Source: Aplidium turbinatum (taxonomy: Eukaryota; Chordata; Ascidiacea; Aplousobranchia; Polyclinidae). From it: a stretch of DNA of 64,000 bases. The stretch's first letter is position 1. Each line of letters starts with the position of its first letter. Made by a program: the position numbers and the translations under genes. The notes under the pieces were generated by a model. The model saw only the letters and a program-made list of their open reading frames with translations. It was not told where the DNA came from and made no database searches. The stretch covers positions 16,882,001 to 16,946,000 of the forward strand of contig OU964919.1 in assembly GCA_918807975.1 (NCBI GenBank). Direction: 5' to 3'. Positions 11,336 to 22,397 of the stretch are shown in pieces.

Positions 11336-14300
11336 GAAAACTAACCTTCTCTAAAAAAATTCAAATAAATGCCTGAAGAAAGGTCGCTAAAAATAGTTAA
11401 TTTGAGATTTGATTGATATGTCGTTTTTGTTTGTATGTTAATCACATTTCATGCGTAACCATAACTCGCAAATCTGGTGCGGAAAACATGATGACAGCAA
11501 ACAGATTTGAGACAGCGCTTGCTTTTGAATTTTTAACCGTTTATGTCGCGCGCTTTACAATGACACTCGCAAGACAGTGAATGTTCTCACACGCTTTCCA
11601 CCTGCCCGTTTTCTAAGTTTGTTTTATGGCTTTGGTCAAGACACTATGGTTTTCCCACGGTTGAAACAGTAGGTCCCTTAGGCTAACGGCCAGATTGAAC
11701 ACAGATAACTCCCAAAAGACTCATAAATCATCATAACAAGGTTGTGGTTTCATATTTGTTTTACAGAACTTTCACGTGACCTTTACCAGAATGCCGAATG
11801 GTATCTCTTCTTCCATAAATGGACAAATTAGCTAAATTTATTGCTAACTGTAATTTTTACTAAGTTACATAAAATTTGCAATAAAGAATCCAGTTTATTA
11901 GATGGCCAACACTAAACTGCTTTTAAAATTGTCGAAAAGCCTAAAAATATAAATTCGTGCTAAATAATAAAAGTGAAATACAAACGTAATGAAGCGTAGG
12001 CGACTTTTTGGGTTACTTAACAAATATAACATTTTTCTTCACTTAAGATATATTTTGAAAAGTTATTTTAGGCTATTTGATATTGTGCCATCTGAAGCTA
12101 GGTAACTGTTAAACCTGTTATAAAAGCACTGGTATTATTGAAAGTATCATTTATAAACGAATGTTGAATATTTATAATAAGGTTAAAAGCTTTTGTCATA
12201 ACTACGTTGAGGAAGGGCACTAAATTGGATTTCAATATGCTGCATAAAAGCCCAATTATAATGAATAACGAAAAATAGACACATGCAGTCAGAACCAAAA
12301 GTTCTGCAGTTGAAGACAATTAAATTTAATTTCAGAATATGTGTTGTGTTAATTATCTTGTATGTAATTATAGATTGTTGTTCGCTAATAGCACAAATTT
12401 TTAGTAGTCTAATCCTATAAGAGAAACACCGACAGATTTTGCTTGATGTTAGGACCGAAACAACGTCAGAGTTTTGTGAGTGTGGACTTTTTTCGTGTTT
12501 TCTTTTATTCTTAGGCCCTCTCTAGAAATGACACAGACCGCTGCACTTCAAAGTTTTTGTTTTCTCAAATTGATCTGCAAGTGTACTCGGGCGCCTGGTA
12601 GTCTAAGGGTTCAATTGGCGTATTCACCTCTTTACTGCCTATATTTCTGTACATACCCCGTCTTAGTGGCGGCTATGAAACCATCAAAAAGTTATTTAGC
12701 AAAAATTGCGTTTTTTGTATTGTATATAGGCCAGTTTTACAATTAAGGCAATTAGCTGTGGTCTTTATGTTTTTTAAAATCAATTCTGTTGTTAACTTGG
12801 CCGTAAAAAAAGCTTCAAACATACATTCTACATTTTAAGTTCAAACAAAAGTGTCACCCGCAAGCGTGGGTCATTTAGAAGTGCGGCCATTACTTAGCTT
12901 TTCTGTGAGCAACTGTGTTAAAGTTCATTATGGAAGAATCTGTCAAATCACATGCCCATGCTAAAGACAAACTGATTTGCTTGAACTAAATTGCCTAATT
13001 TACTTAATTTGCTATTCTAAATCTGCTTAGTTTAGAAACAAGGACAAAAGATAAAAGCGTTTGTGTTTTGGTAGATTCATTTTGACATAGTAATAGAAAA
13101 CTAAATCAAATCAAATATTTCTGTTTTCAAAGGATTTCTTCTTGAAAATTAAACCTTTCTTATATTGATGACATCCAGGTGTAGAAAAAAAGGTTGGTAT
13201 TCAAAATAAAATATTACAAGTACACGTAATAAATGGATGTTCATTTGGCTTCATTGTGGTTTTGTATTGAGTTACTCTGAAAATACTTCAAAATCGCATC
13301 TGTTTTGTAAGGGCGTAGCAATCAACTTTGTGCACATGTGTAAATGTAAACCCAGGTGTATCCAGACGCCAGCAAGTCTGGGGTTTTGTTTGCAAGAAAA
13401 CGTCATTCTCACTTTTCTCTTCTTTTTCTCCTTATTTCTTGTTTTATTATCAGGCTGGCAAAGTTGGCCTTACTGAATAGGGTGTCAACTATCAAGTGGA
13501 TACGAAGTCGAATTCGTTATTTTGCATACATTTCATAGAGACTAACTTTTTGCTTAGTTATTATTTTGATCTGTTCTTTTTGACAATAAAATACAAAAAT
13601 GTTTTCTACAGATGTTTTTATGATTTGAAACGTGCTTGGAAATACAGTGCTTCAAATGCAGCCAGCCATTGAAAATTTGATCAAATTGAGGATTTATTTG
13701 CTGTTTGCACCTGTAATTTAACGTTGTTAAAGTAGCGTCTTTATATTTCTATAAAGTATTATCAACGCCAGAAAGTAAAACCTTTCACAAAATTTCGCCA
13801 AATTGTGGTTTCAAACGAATTTTAAAGAAATGTTAATCTATTTTTTTAAGGAACTGTGTCCACACTCAACAAAGTTTAGATTTTTTTCTGTTTTAATTGA
13901 ACTTTTTATGATCAGAGATAAACTTCAATGCCATGCTTGATTGACCTACACTTATTTCAAAACTGTATTTGCAGACAATATATAGCCTGCCCGAAACTTT
14001 GTGTTTAGAGCAAGCTTTGAAAAACTTAAAACTTATGCAAAGCCCATTAGTAATTATCTTAAGAACACTCCAAAATCTCTCTAATACAGTGCAGCGTTTC
14101 CCAAGTTTGTGCACATTTTCTGGTGTAGTAGAAGCCATTGGTAACTCCAAATATATAAAAAGCACTTGTTTTCTAAAGCAGAAAAAACGTCTTTACCTCT
14201 TTCACAAATTCTCCAAATTGTGTTAAAATGTCCTTTATTTGGTATCACTGTGTTAAAAACTTCAGTTTATAGCTTAATGATGTGTGGGGTTAAACTTGAC

Positions 14301-15060
14301 ATGGCGACTGCCGAAACATGAAAACGGAAAAAACAATTAGGCCTAGGTCTTAGACTTGCGGTTGTTTAGAAGACAGACCATCATTGTAAATGGTTACTGA
14401 CTTTTGAAGACGAGAACACGAATTCTGTCATCATGAAAACATTGACAAATTTATGTTGTGTTTGGCTTACACCTAGGGTCAATGTGAAAAGTTTAGATAT
14501 TGATAGTATTTGCTCCAAAAAGTAATTTGAAAAGTATTTGCTCCAAAAAATTGAAGCAAATTGTCTTTCAACAACATCATAGAAATAAAAGAATGAAATC
14601 ATTTCATTGAGTTTTTGAGACGGAGTCCGTCATGTTTTCGGTTTGCCTACGTTGAGTCAACGCAAAAAAGGTTTGATTTCATATTTGGATTCATTTTTTT
14701 TAAGAAAATGTTTGTCTTGCAACACTTCAATTGGCAAATTTTCGAATATGACACGATGCGGATTTCATTGAATTTACGAGATACTGCCTCCTAAGTTTCT
14801 CGATTTACAAAGCACTTCAGTTGAAGCACCCTATCATCCTAGTTTGCCACTTGTGTTGGCTTTAAATAACCTTGCTGCACAAAATTTTTTGGAATTCGTC
14901 TAACTTGATGTGATTTAATACGGTTTTAAGTTTAACTTATTGAAATCCTATTTCTGGTTATTCTGAGCCCTGTCGCGAGTATTGAGAATACAGTAATTTT
15001 ACTTAACTGCCGACGCGGACTGAAAAACTACAGAAAGACTACAACAATCACTTTTGTAAT
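11336..15060. other. AT-rich stretch upstream of nothing identifiable
   Basis: No supported gene, RNA or repeat. Short open frames (60-90 codons) are scattered on both strands without domains. This may be 3' flank of the Id-like gene, which is transcribed toward it. Confidence 0.4.
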
Positions 15061-15066
15061 ACGGTT

Positions 15067-15072
15067 TTTAAT
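15067..15072 (-). terminator. Candidate poly(A) signal (ATTAAA) for the Id-like gene
   Basis: ATTAAA on the minus strand about 330 bases after the stop codon at 15401. It is a common variant signal, but no downstream GU-rich element was verified and the word is frequent by chance in AT-rich DNA. Confidence 0.25.
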
Positions 15073-15400
15073 CGTACAGTTGGAGCACCATCATAATTGC
15101 GTAAACAATACAATCTCACAATAACTTGTTTCACACAAAAACAGTGTTGTTCGATGGAATACTTTTGTACGCAATCAAAAGTTTTTGCACTATGCGTGGT
15201 ACAATAGTGCCAGTGATAACAAAGTGGTTTGCTATGAAGTTCTTCGCTCATCTTTCACGTTTTCCAATATCTCCTCCTCGATGTTTCGACCCTTGTCAGC
15301 TCATTGGAACATCTTCACCGTGGCTGACAAATCATCTCTTCAACCTTTTCGATATTTGAATCGCAGAATGCTTGGTTGTCGTACATAATCCGTTTCGCAT

Positions 15401-15787
15401 TCAGCAGACAGGCGTGGAATGGAAACCGCCGTTCTGACACGGCGGGATGAAGTGAGCCTTTTCCCCGCTGGAGAAAACTTTGTGGTCTGAGAAGACCTCA
15501 GCTTGGTAGCAAGAGTCTTGGTTTTCTTTTTCGTCATCAGAGGCTAGTGACTCAGTCGATTCAGACAATAATTCGTTGAGATCTTGAATGTAATTGATAG
15601 CATTTTGCATAATATCCAGCGTTGACAAATCTTCCCTGGTTGTAGATTCAGGCAAAACGGATTGCAGTTTGCTCAAGAGTTCACTAACTCTAAAATCTTC
15701 ATTGCTTCGGCGACAAATAGAAGCAGAAGTCTTCGTGGTCTTGTTAAGTTTGATCGAGGAATTCTTAGCACTGATCGAAGATTTCAT
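15401..15787 (-). CDS. Id: Id-like helix-loop-helix protein
   Basis: A single-exon frame of 128 codons from a true ATG. Residues 31-46 form helix 1 (VSELLSKLQSVLP), residues 47-55 the loop, and residues 56-75 helix 2 (LDIMQNAINYIQDLNELL). This matches the HLH of Id/Extramacrochaetae proteins (compare the family pattern E-I-L-Q-x-V-I-x-Y-I-x-D-L). The segment before helix 1 lacks the Arg/Lys-rich DNA-binding basic region of ordinary bHLH factors, which defines the Id class: such proteins dimerise with E-protein bHLH factors in the nucleus and block their DNA binding. The tail is Ser/Glu-rich, then Cys/His-containing, ending TPVC. Vertebrate Id genes usually carry an intron after the HLH; none is needed here. 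A TATA box lies about 100 bases upstream. A divergent Hes-like factor is less likely because no basic region or WRPW is present. Confidence 0.78.
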   Translation of the reverse strand: MKSSISAKNSSIKLNKTTKTSASICRRSNEDFRVSELLSKLQSVLPESTTREDLSTLDIMQNAINYIQDLNELLSESTESLASDDEKENQDSCYQAEVFSDHKVFSSGEKAHFIPPCQNGGFHSTPVC

Positions 15788-15883
15788 TTTGTGTTTGAAG
15801 CAAAAGTCCTTCGCAAATATTCAATAACTCTTTTTCGTTTCTCTCAAAAGTTAGCATATGAGAAAGATAGCTCGATCCACCCA

Positions 15884-15890
15884 ATTTATA
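15884..15890 (-). promoter_or_regulatory. TATA box of the Id-like gene
   Basis: TATAAAT read on the minus strand, in the context GGGTATAAATTGGG, 97 bases upstream of the ATG. This would place transcription start near 15855-15860 and give a 5' UTR of about 70 bases with no upstream ATG in good context. A canonical TATA at this distance supports the gene call. Confidence 0.6.
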
Positions 15891-16024
15891 CCCGGCAAAT
15901 CAGAGTACCATTTTTTTCTTAACAACTCAAACTTTAGTTTCTTTTTAGAGCGTCAAGAAGCATCATATGTTGTTTCTTTCTTATCTTGTGGAGTTTTCCT
16001 ATTCCTCATATTGCTCTGTTTCAA

Positions 16025-16085
16025 CACGTGCAAGAGAGAGTTATCCCATTACATGTTGGCTTTGTAGGCAGCTTGGCGCCAGCTG
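16025..16085 (-). promoter_or_regulatory. Two E-boxes upstream of the Id-like gene
   Basis: CACGTG at 16025-16030 and CAGCTG at 16080-16085 lie about 140-195 bases upstream of the TATA box. E-boxes bind bHLH dimers, and Id-type genes are often controlled by the factors they inhibit. These six-base words are common, so function is inference. Confidence 0.3.
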
Positions 16086-16609
16086 GTTTTGTCAACAAAA
16101 CCAACTTGAGAGCTAATCACACAAAATTACGTTAAAGAAATGACAAAAAACGTTAGAAAACAATTAAAGAAACTCCCAAAGCGAAAGTTTCTGAAGCTGT
16201 TTGAGCTAAATGCGCGGTATGTTGTATGTTCGGCAGGTTGGACCAGACAATCAGGCGTCAATGCACCTGGGTCAAGATAAGAACAAACCAATGCTGGCGA
16301 CAGTGAGGCGCTTGACTGTGCACATCCAGCTTGTGGTGATTTTGTGATGATAAATGCTAATTTAAATGCTTTTAAACCTACAACAAAGTAAAAGAAGTAA
16401 ACTTTGCTGAGATCTTGTTTAATTTGAAGCAATGGATCACTGCGCTTAAGTCGGGAACACTTTAAATTGAATCGGTTCAGCCACTCAAGGTGGAAAATTG
16501 TGAGTGACCAAACATTTCGTTAATGTGAAGTTGACTAACCTTTCATTAGACATACTATTTTTATATTATAATTTCGGGAGAGAGTTTGCTTTTTTGTACC
16601 AAAAACAGG

Positions 16610-16800
16610 CCTGACACAACAACACAACAGGGTTGAACATTATAACAATCGTGGCCATGTAACAATATATTTTACATATTTACAAATAGTTTTAACAGTC
16701 AAACGTTTTCGGCTTAACTTAAGCGCTTATCAGGAATCTGCAAATATTTATAAAAGTGCAATAAATTTCAACTCTTTGAAGGTAACTAGCTACCTGACTG
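16610..16800 (-). repeat. Dispersed repeat 'Y', minus orientation
   Basis: Reverse-complement copy of the repeat at 11145-11335 and of the split copy at 49140/50173. It begins on the plus strand with CACAACAACACAACAGGG. It directly abuts repeat X at 16802. Confidence 0.65.
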
Positions 16801-16801
16801 T

Positions 16802-17205
16802 GGACGTTTTTCCTATTTACAAAACATTTAAAATTAGTTCGTATTTTTAACTAAAGTCCCAGACGCCTTCGTCTCTCTGCTCCAATATCGTATACAGTTT
16901 TACATGTCCGTGTGATTCGGCATTGATGTACATCGGTAAATTCGGTATGTCCACCAGACATTTGACCACGAGAGTACGGAAGCATCTGAACTTTAGAAAC
17001 TTAAAGAAAAGTGCCATCAAAGACCATATCATGGAGTCTTCTTTTTGCACAGATCAAAAATTCTCTACTGACTCATTTAAAATTTGACGCAAAGGAAAAT
17101 TTGACGCAAAATTCAGGAAGCGCTGTTAATCAAACGCTACAAACCAAGTTTAAACCAACAATTATTTCCGGGAGGCGCGACCATTCTCCTCAACATTTAC
17201 TAGAA
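16802..17205 (+). repeat. Dispersed repeat 'X', copy 1
   Basis: Roughly 400 bp similar to 48667-49070. Both start TGGACGTTTTTCCTA, contain AACTAAAGTCCCAGACGCC and TTTTACATGTCCGTGTGATT, and end near CTCCTCAA. It is non-coding. At 48.7 kb X is followed by Y in plus orientation; here it is preceded by Y in minus orientation. Confidence 0.7.
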
Positions 17206-17466
17206 TAAAAATAAAGCTTAAAAATAATTTTTATAAGCTTAAAAATAAACTGTCACTGCAATTAAGCTGGTTGTGTTGCTGTTAGGAAATATTGTGATAA
17301 ACAAAAATTAACATAAATGAAAAATTAAAAATGCGGTAAACTTGTGAAACAACATAAATTTGTTATAGGCTATATCATATAACAAATATAACTTATAGTT
17401 ATATGCCAAGGATGCTTGATACGTTCTACTCAGGCAACTTGCGTAATGGAAACAACTCGCCTTGGT

Positions 17467-18694
17467 CAGGGCCGGATTAAAGTTTTGATGGACCTGGGGC
17501 GATATGGTAATCTGAGGCCTACATTATATTTCATTCCCCTTATTGTACCAATCACAATTAAAATGAAATAACAAAAATTATACCCGAACTACAGTATTTA
17601 CTTATTGAACACATTCAAATGACATGTTTTCTGGATTTAAACAAAGCAAAGCTGATAACAACATCATGGGTGTATATTTTTTTCCAAAATTTTGTTTTCA
17701 ATGCAGAGTAGAGCTAAGGAATGCAACCTTTTCTGGCCCATGGATGAACGCAGTTGATTCTTTACTCTTTTAAGCACTGAAAATGAGCGCTCACCTGAAC
17801 AATTAGAATTCATCAGACAAAGATACATTCTTAGTAGCCTACAACAGATACGTTAGCAAATGCATACATAAACTCATTTTCATTGATAAATCTAAACATT
17901 TGAGTTTCTTTCCTGCATTCGCTGTTAAAATCGTGTTGTTTTAGCAGTGAAGAAAAATGAATCATTTCTCCAGGCAGTGATTCTTCTAGATCATCTGGAT
18001 AATTGTGAAGCAATGTTTTTGCACTCTCTTCAATGTTTCAGTTAGACATGGTGTTTAATTCCGCCAGAAACGAAAATATTATTTGAAGACGATCGTATGC
18101 TGCAATTCGGGATTTCATACACAAAATAATTTGGGCAATGTTTGGCAAATATGAGTTAACTTTGAATCTGCTCGATGGATCAAGTGATGTGTCTTCAGAT
18201 CCACCTCCGCTATCCAAGCATACTTTTCTTCTCTCCTTTCTTGAAATTTTTTTAATATAATGATGACAGCCGCTTAATACGCTACCCTTTTCTTCGAATT
18301 CTTGAAATTGGGATCTTGATGTTAGAACAAAGTCATGGAGATCAAGAAGAAAATTTGTTGCCTTATTCAAAGTAGTTTTGCCATCCTGCAGTGCCCGACT
18401 AGTTTTATGAAACCGTTCCCTTATGCACGACCGTAACTCAATTAAATTAACAGTTTGGGCTCGCACCTCCCTTGGAAATTAGCTGACGCCCCCTGGGGAG
18501 GAATGCCCCCTTGTTAAGAACCACTGGTTTACACAGTTAGCATTCGTTGTATAATTCTCGTCCTTTATTCTTTAGATCATGACAAATTGACAATAAGCAT
18601 GTCAGTTGCTCTTAGTAAGTTGTTATCGGTGGGCCTATTTTTTTGGTAGGCCTGGGGCTGCAGCCCCATCAGCCCCCGCCTTAATCCGGCCCTG
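17467..18694 (-). mobile_element. hAT transposon with decayed transposase
   Basis: 1228 bp with 14-bp perfect terminal inverted repeats CAGGGCCGGATTAA and an 8-bp target duplication GCCTTGGT (17459-17466 and 18695-18702). The 8-bp duplication and CAGGG ends are hAT hallmarks, and the interior carries hAT transposase fragments on the minus strand. It is far shorter than an autonomous hAT (usually 2.5 kb or more). A second hAT-type end (AAGAACCACTGG, 18515-18526) sits inside it as an isolated remnant. Confidence 0.9.
17690..18466 (-). pseudogene. hAT transposase relic (ZMYM1-like group)
   Basis: Minus-strand pieces of one transposase in different frames. At 18038-18466, the segment with PNIAQIILCMKSRIAAYDRL and IIFSFL resembles the region before the C-terminal domain in hAT proteins related to ZMYM1. 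At about 17690-17815, NSNCSGERSFSVLKRVKN followed by QLRSSMGQKRLHSLALL is the hAT C-terminal dimerisation domain, ending at a TGA. The frame between them is broken and the N-terminal zinc finger and catalytic core are not visible, so it is a dead copy. Confidence 0.8.
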
Positions 18695-18702
18695 GCCTTG
18701 GT

Positions 18703-19165
18703 GACTGGTTTGGGAATATCTTTCTTCAATGATCATCTGCAGATGATTCAGTTGATTTGTTGAAAAGTGGTTCGAAGCATTTGTTCAGAAAGAATAGAGT
18801 TTGTCTCCATTGACACTGATTTTCTTACTGTAACAAATTTAAGTTGGAATTAACTATTACCAGATTGATCAGGTGTGACCTCCCTTTTAAATTTTTTACC
18901 TTTGTTTTTATTAGAAATTTCAGCATCCCTTTAGTCCTGTAATTTGCTTAATATTGTCAACATCATGGAATTAATCACCCGGCAACTCTTCCATAGTAAA
19001 AAAAATTCTTGAAACCACTCGTCAGAATATTTGATAAATTTTGGTTTTGTTTAGTGGGTTTCTATTGCATTCCATAAAAATTCAGTCCACATCCGGTTGG
19101 TAATAATTAACTAGTGGATAGAAATTCAGGTGACATTATAATATAAAAATATGTAGGCATACAGT
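18703..19165. other. Spacer
   Basis: AT-rich, no gene or repeat recognised. Confidence 0.4.
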
Positions 19166-19351
19166 CAGGGCCGTTGAGAGGATAATTAGGGCCTGGTTCC
19201 AATCAGATCTTCGGGCTCCCAATGAAGACAGTTCTAATAAAAAAGCACTATGTTCAAAGAAAATGTGTTTTTTCAAGTCCCCGGGCCCCTTGGAAAAGTT
19301 AATGGGCTAGGGTCCAAAAGTACCCCCTAGAACCCTCTGTCAATGCCACTG
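19166..19351. mobile_element. hAT-like MITE, 186 bp
   Basis: Begins CAGGGCCGTTGAGAGGA and ends with the reverse complement of CAGTGGCATTGACAGAGGG. The ends are similar but imperfect. The flanking 8-mers (CATACAGT and ACTGCAGT) match only partly, so the target duplication is unproven. GC-rich ends and no coding capacity fit a small non-autonomous hAT. Confidence 0.5.
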
Positions 19352-20150
19352 ACTGCAGTGATAGCAACAATGCATCCCTACCCGAAATCTGTCGTAGTTA
19401 TTTAGCTCTTTGGCGCCACTTAACCACAGCAACTTTCTTTCCTGGTCACCGCCTTATAGGTAAAAACAATCGCATAGCGACTATCGTTAACATAGTTGTT
19501 TAAAGATTTGAGTTGAAATATTGCGTCATTAGCTAACGTTAGGTCATTAAGAGGGCAATTTGGGTCCAGGAGACCCGAGCACATCCAAACGAGACAAAGG
19601 TGAAGACAATTTTTCCTCCAAACGAAGAGAGTGTCACCACAAGAAATAATTCGAAATGGAAGCAAACGCATTGTAGCATAAAAGAAGCTTAAGATCGTAT
19701 AGCGGTGCGGGCTGTCCAATGTTAAACACCCGATCTACACTGAGATGATTCCACTTGAATTGTCTGCTCTACCACCACTATGCTGAATGAGTTGTTCTAT
19801 GTTGAAAAAAGGCGCAATTGTCTCGGCGAAGCACTCAATGTTGCCCATCAGGTCGCGGCTATTCTCTGGGGAAAATAACCGTGACTTCACAAATACAAAC
19901 TTACTTTTTTTCGATCTCGACATTGTCTATTTTATTTTAAAAATCTTGCTGAAAAAGTGTGTTTAAAAGGCTATAAAAAATTATACACCGATATAGGCTA
20001 GATGTCAAACTCGTTTTTCTTATCGCTGATCCGCGTGGCTATTTTCATTTTAAAACTGGTCCGTGAAAAAAAAGAAACCGCTGCTCTAGCCTACTGACTG
20101 GTGACTGCAGATACATTTTCTTCAGTTGATTTAAAAAAAAAGCTATCTTG
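19352..20150. other. Unassigned; two short minus frames
   Basis: A 62-codon frame at 19735-19923 (starting MSRSKKSKFVFVKSRLF) and a 99-codon frame at 19420-19719 lie in tandem on the minus strand. Neither has a domain I recognise, and I see no credible splice pair joining them. They could be host exon fragments or a relic. Confidence 0.25.
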
Positions 20151-20151
20151 G

Positions 20152-20250
20152 AATAACCCGAGCCATCAAATCAGTCTTTTTACATCGACTCAATGTCTGC
20201 AGCTGTTAAATCAATGTAAAAAATGCTAGCCTACTTTGTTGGCTGGGATT
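20152..20250. repeat. Palindromic MITE-like repeat, second copy
   Basis: Ends AACCCGAGCC and GGCTGGGATT, with inner arms TCTTTTTACATCGACTCAAT and AAATCAATGTAAAAAATG. It shares the TTTTTACAT..GA..CAATGT palindrome of the copy at 10196. About 99 bp. Confidence 0.55.
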
Positions 20251-20357
20251 ACTGCCTCTAGGCTGAGTGGCAAAAGCGCCTGATCGATGGTGGTTTTACA
20301 TTTCTTGAGAGCACTTGGCTGTGTCTTAGGTAAAATAGGCTTTTTGACACTATTTCG

Positions 20358-20615
20358 GGGGACCAGCTCAGTGGCCGAGTGGTTTCGCCTTCGGCTCTGG
20401 TGCTGGTAGATCTGAGATCGATTCCAGGTCGGGTCAAACCGAAGACTTTAAAAACGGTACCGATTGTGTTCTATCCTGCATAGCGCAGTGAGAATGAGTC
20501 GGGTAATAATGTGATAACATCGTAAACCTGATATAAATTAAAAATGAGCCCTGTCGCTAAAAGACCTTAGCTGTTGTAGAGCGACAATAAATAAAACCAT
20601 AACATTATTATTATT
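20358..20615 (+). mobile_element. tRNA-derived SINE with intact target duplication
   Basis: About 258 bp. The head has an RNA polymerase III A box (TGGCCGAGTGG) and a B-box-like word (GATCGATTCCAG). A tRNA-unrelated body follows (CCCTGTCGCTAAAAGACC), then a tail AATAAATAAAACC and an ATT simple repeat. The 9-bp duplication ACTATTTCG flanks both ends (20349-20357 and 20616-20624). These are the marks of LINE-mobilised SINE insertion. It is not a functional tRNA gene: the acceptor stem is not paired. Confidence 0.9.
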
Positions 20616-20883
20616 ACTATTTCGTGGGAGGTTCTCCAAGTAGGTCACATGTTGACCAGGTCTAATGCAGGCTATAGCCTACAGAAGGGGTCACCAACCT
20701 TTTTTGCATGCGGGCCACTTTAGCACTAAGGAGAGCTGTGGCGGGCCGCACTAATAAAATTTTAGGTAAGTTGACTCTTATGCTAGAAAAGAACACATTT
20801 CGTACCCAGCGTTACATGTTGTTAAAATTTATCTTAGAATACCGCAGCAAAAAAAATTAGTCGAACAACGCTACTGCCAGGCC

Positions 20884-21478
20884 CAGGCGCGGATCTTAGG
20901 ATTTTTTTTTGGGGGGGCCAGAAAAATTGAAAATGAATTAAGAAGTAAGAAAAAGATAAAACAGATATGAACAATCAGTGGCGTAGCCAGAAATTTGGGG
21001 GGGTTCGACGGCCGGGCGTCTGGCTGTAATTTTGAAAAATTACTTTGAATTTGGTGCATTCTGAGAGCATTTTCAACAAAAATATGGGTATAAATATTCC
21101 TGTAAAATGGTGCTGTCCGGTGGCATAGCAAAAGGATAAGATCATGTTTTCTTCGGTATTTTTTCGGTAATAAAGCTAAGTTTCTATATTTTCTTGTTGC
21201 TACAGTAATTCCTGGCTGAGATGTTTGAATGTTTGGTATTGGCAAAAATCGCTCTTTTAATGCAGTTTCGCTTAAAACTAGGCAAACTTTATTTTAGAGA
21301 CATGGAGACTGAAAGCATCATTCTCAATATCGTGACGTCACACGCGTGCCAAAGGGGGTTGTAAGTCCGCTGTGGGACTAATATCAGCTGTTTAGAAGCA
21401 CATCAAACCATTCAACAATTTCTCACAAAATTTCGGGGGGGGGGCGGGCCCCTTGGGCCCCCCATAAATCCGCGCCTG
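20884..21478. mobile_element. Nested hAT MITE (CAGGCGCGGAT ends)
   Basis: 595 bp, starting CAGGCGCGGATCTTAGGAT and ending with the reverse complement of CAGGCGCGGATTTATGGGG. The 8-bp target duplication GCCAGGCC is at 20876-20883 and 21479-21486. It sits inside the 20685-22649 hAT and itself holds part of a third hAT family. Confidence 0.88.
20976..21361 (-). mobile_element. hAT MITE family 'CAGTGGCGTAGCC', partial copy
   Basis: Starts CAGTGGCGTAGCCAGAAATT and shares its interior with the complete copies at 32125-32537 and 59422-60397 (for example ATGGTGCTGTCCGGTGGCAT and CGTGACGTCACA). The second terminal repeat is not recognisable, so this copy is incomplete. Open frames here such as MLCHRTAPFYRN are a by-product of the repeat, not a gene. 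Confidence 0.75.
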
Positions 21479-22236
21479 GCCAGGCCTAACTCCTTTAACA
21501 ACACTTTTGACTTCTTTGACAATGCCTAATAAACGAGGCCACTTGTTTTGCGCACTTATAGCGAGGCGAGCGGTTTCATGAGAATATTCATCACCAAGCA
21601 AGATTGGTGTCGTCATTTCGCTTCACAAAAGATATCTTGTAACTAACAGATTCAGTAAACAAGGAAATGTTTGACACATTGCAATACAGGGAACAATAGT
21701 GACCTGCAAACATATCAGCGAAAAATAGGTTCCAATAATAGGGAGAAAGAAACCAGGCACTATGAAACAAACGCTTGTGGAAATCACCAAAAAAACGTTT
21801 CCATCTTAACTCATGAACAGTGTTCTCTCTAAAAAAGCAATGAATTGGTTTTTCATTCTTTCTGTGAGAATCTCTAAAATCGTCTTTCTTTGATTATACT
21901 GTATTAGACAATTGTCACTTGCGGTGCTTATCAGTTATCAGCATGGCAAGAATTGTTGATTAACAACATTTTGCAGTACTAAGCTAAATATTTTCGTATT
22001 ACAACCAGAAAAATTCTTTAAATTTATACATAATGTTTTGCCAATTTATTATAAATTGAGTTGGCAGACCGACCTATTTTGCCAACAACAACTTGCATAA
22101 AGGGAACACTGCTTAATATGAAACACAATAACGTGAAACGCACACTAGTGTTTACATGACATTTACAAACTTAAAATAAGCAACCCTATGCTGACAGACA
22201 ATTTCGAAAACAGACGTTTTATTCAACCACTGGGAC

Positions 22237-22397
22237 GGGTCTGCTACTATTCGGTGAGTTTCTAACCTCTAACCCCTAATCCTAACCCCAAACCCCTAAA
22301 ACGGCAATAATGATTAGGCTACGGTACCCGATAATTTAAAAAAAAAATTGAAAAATCCCCCGTTAAGGGATCGGACTCACCGAAACGGGCCATTCCG
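22237..22397. mobile_element. 161-bp MITE with telomere-like words
   Basis: An 8-bp duplication ACTGGGAC flanks it (22229-22236 and 22398-22405). The ends share only TTCGGTGAGT in inverted orientation. The middle is CTAACCCCTAATCCTAACC and related C-rich telomere-like text. Nested in the 20685-22649 hAT. Confidence 0.65.

Noticed and set aside
15126-16067. Plus-strand frames over and beside the Id-like gene
   Set aside because: They lie antisense to the HLH frame or its promoter and have no recognisable domain.
19735-19923. Small host gene starting MSRSKKSK
   Set aside because: No homologous motif, no splice partner and no promoter signal that I can defend; left as unassigned.
20370-20430. 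Possible tRNA gene from A and B boxes
   Set aside because: The acceptor stem does not pair, and a SINE body, tail and target duplication follow.
21042-21245. Frame with MLCHRTAPFYRN-like peptide, found three times
   Set aside because: It is produced by the shared interior of a hAT MITE family (20976, 32125, 59422), not by a gene.
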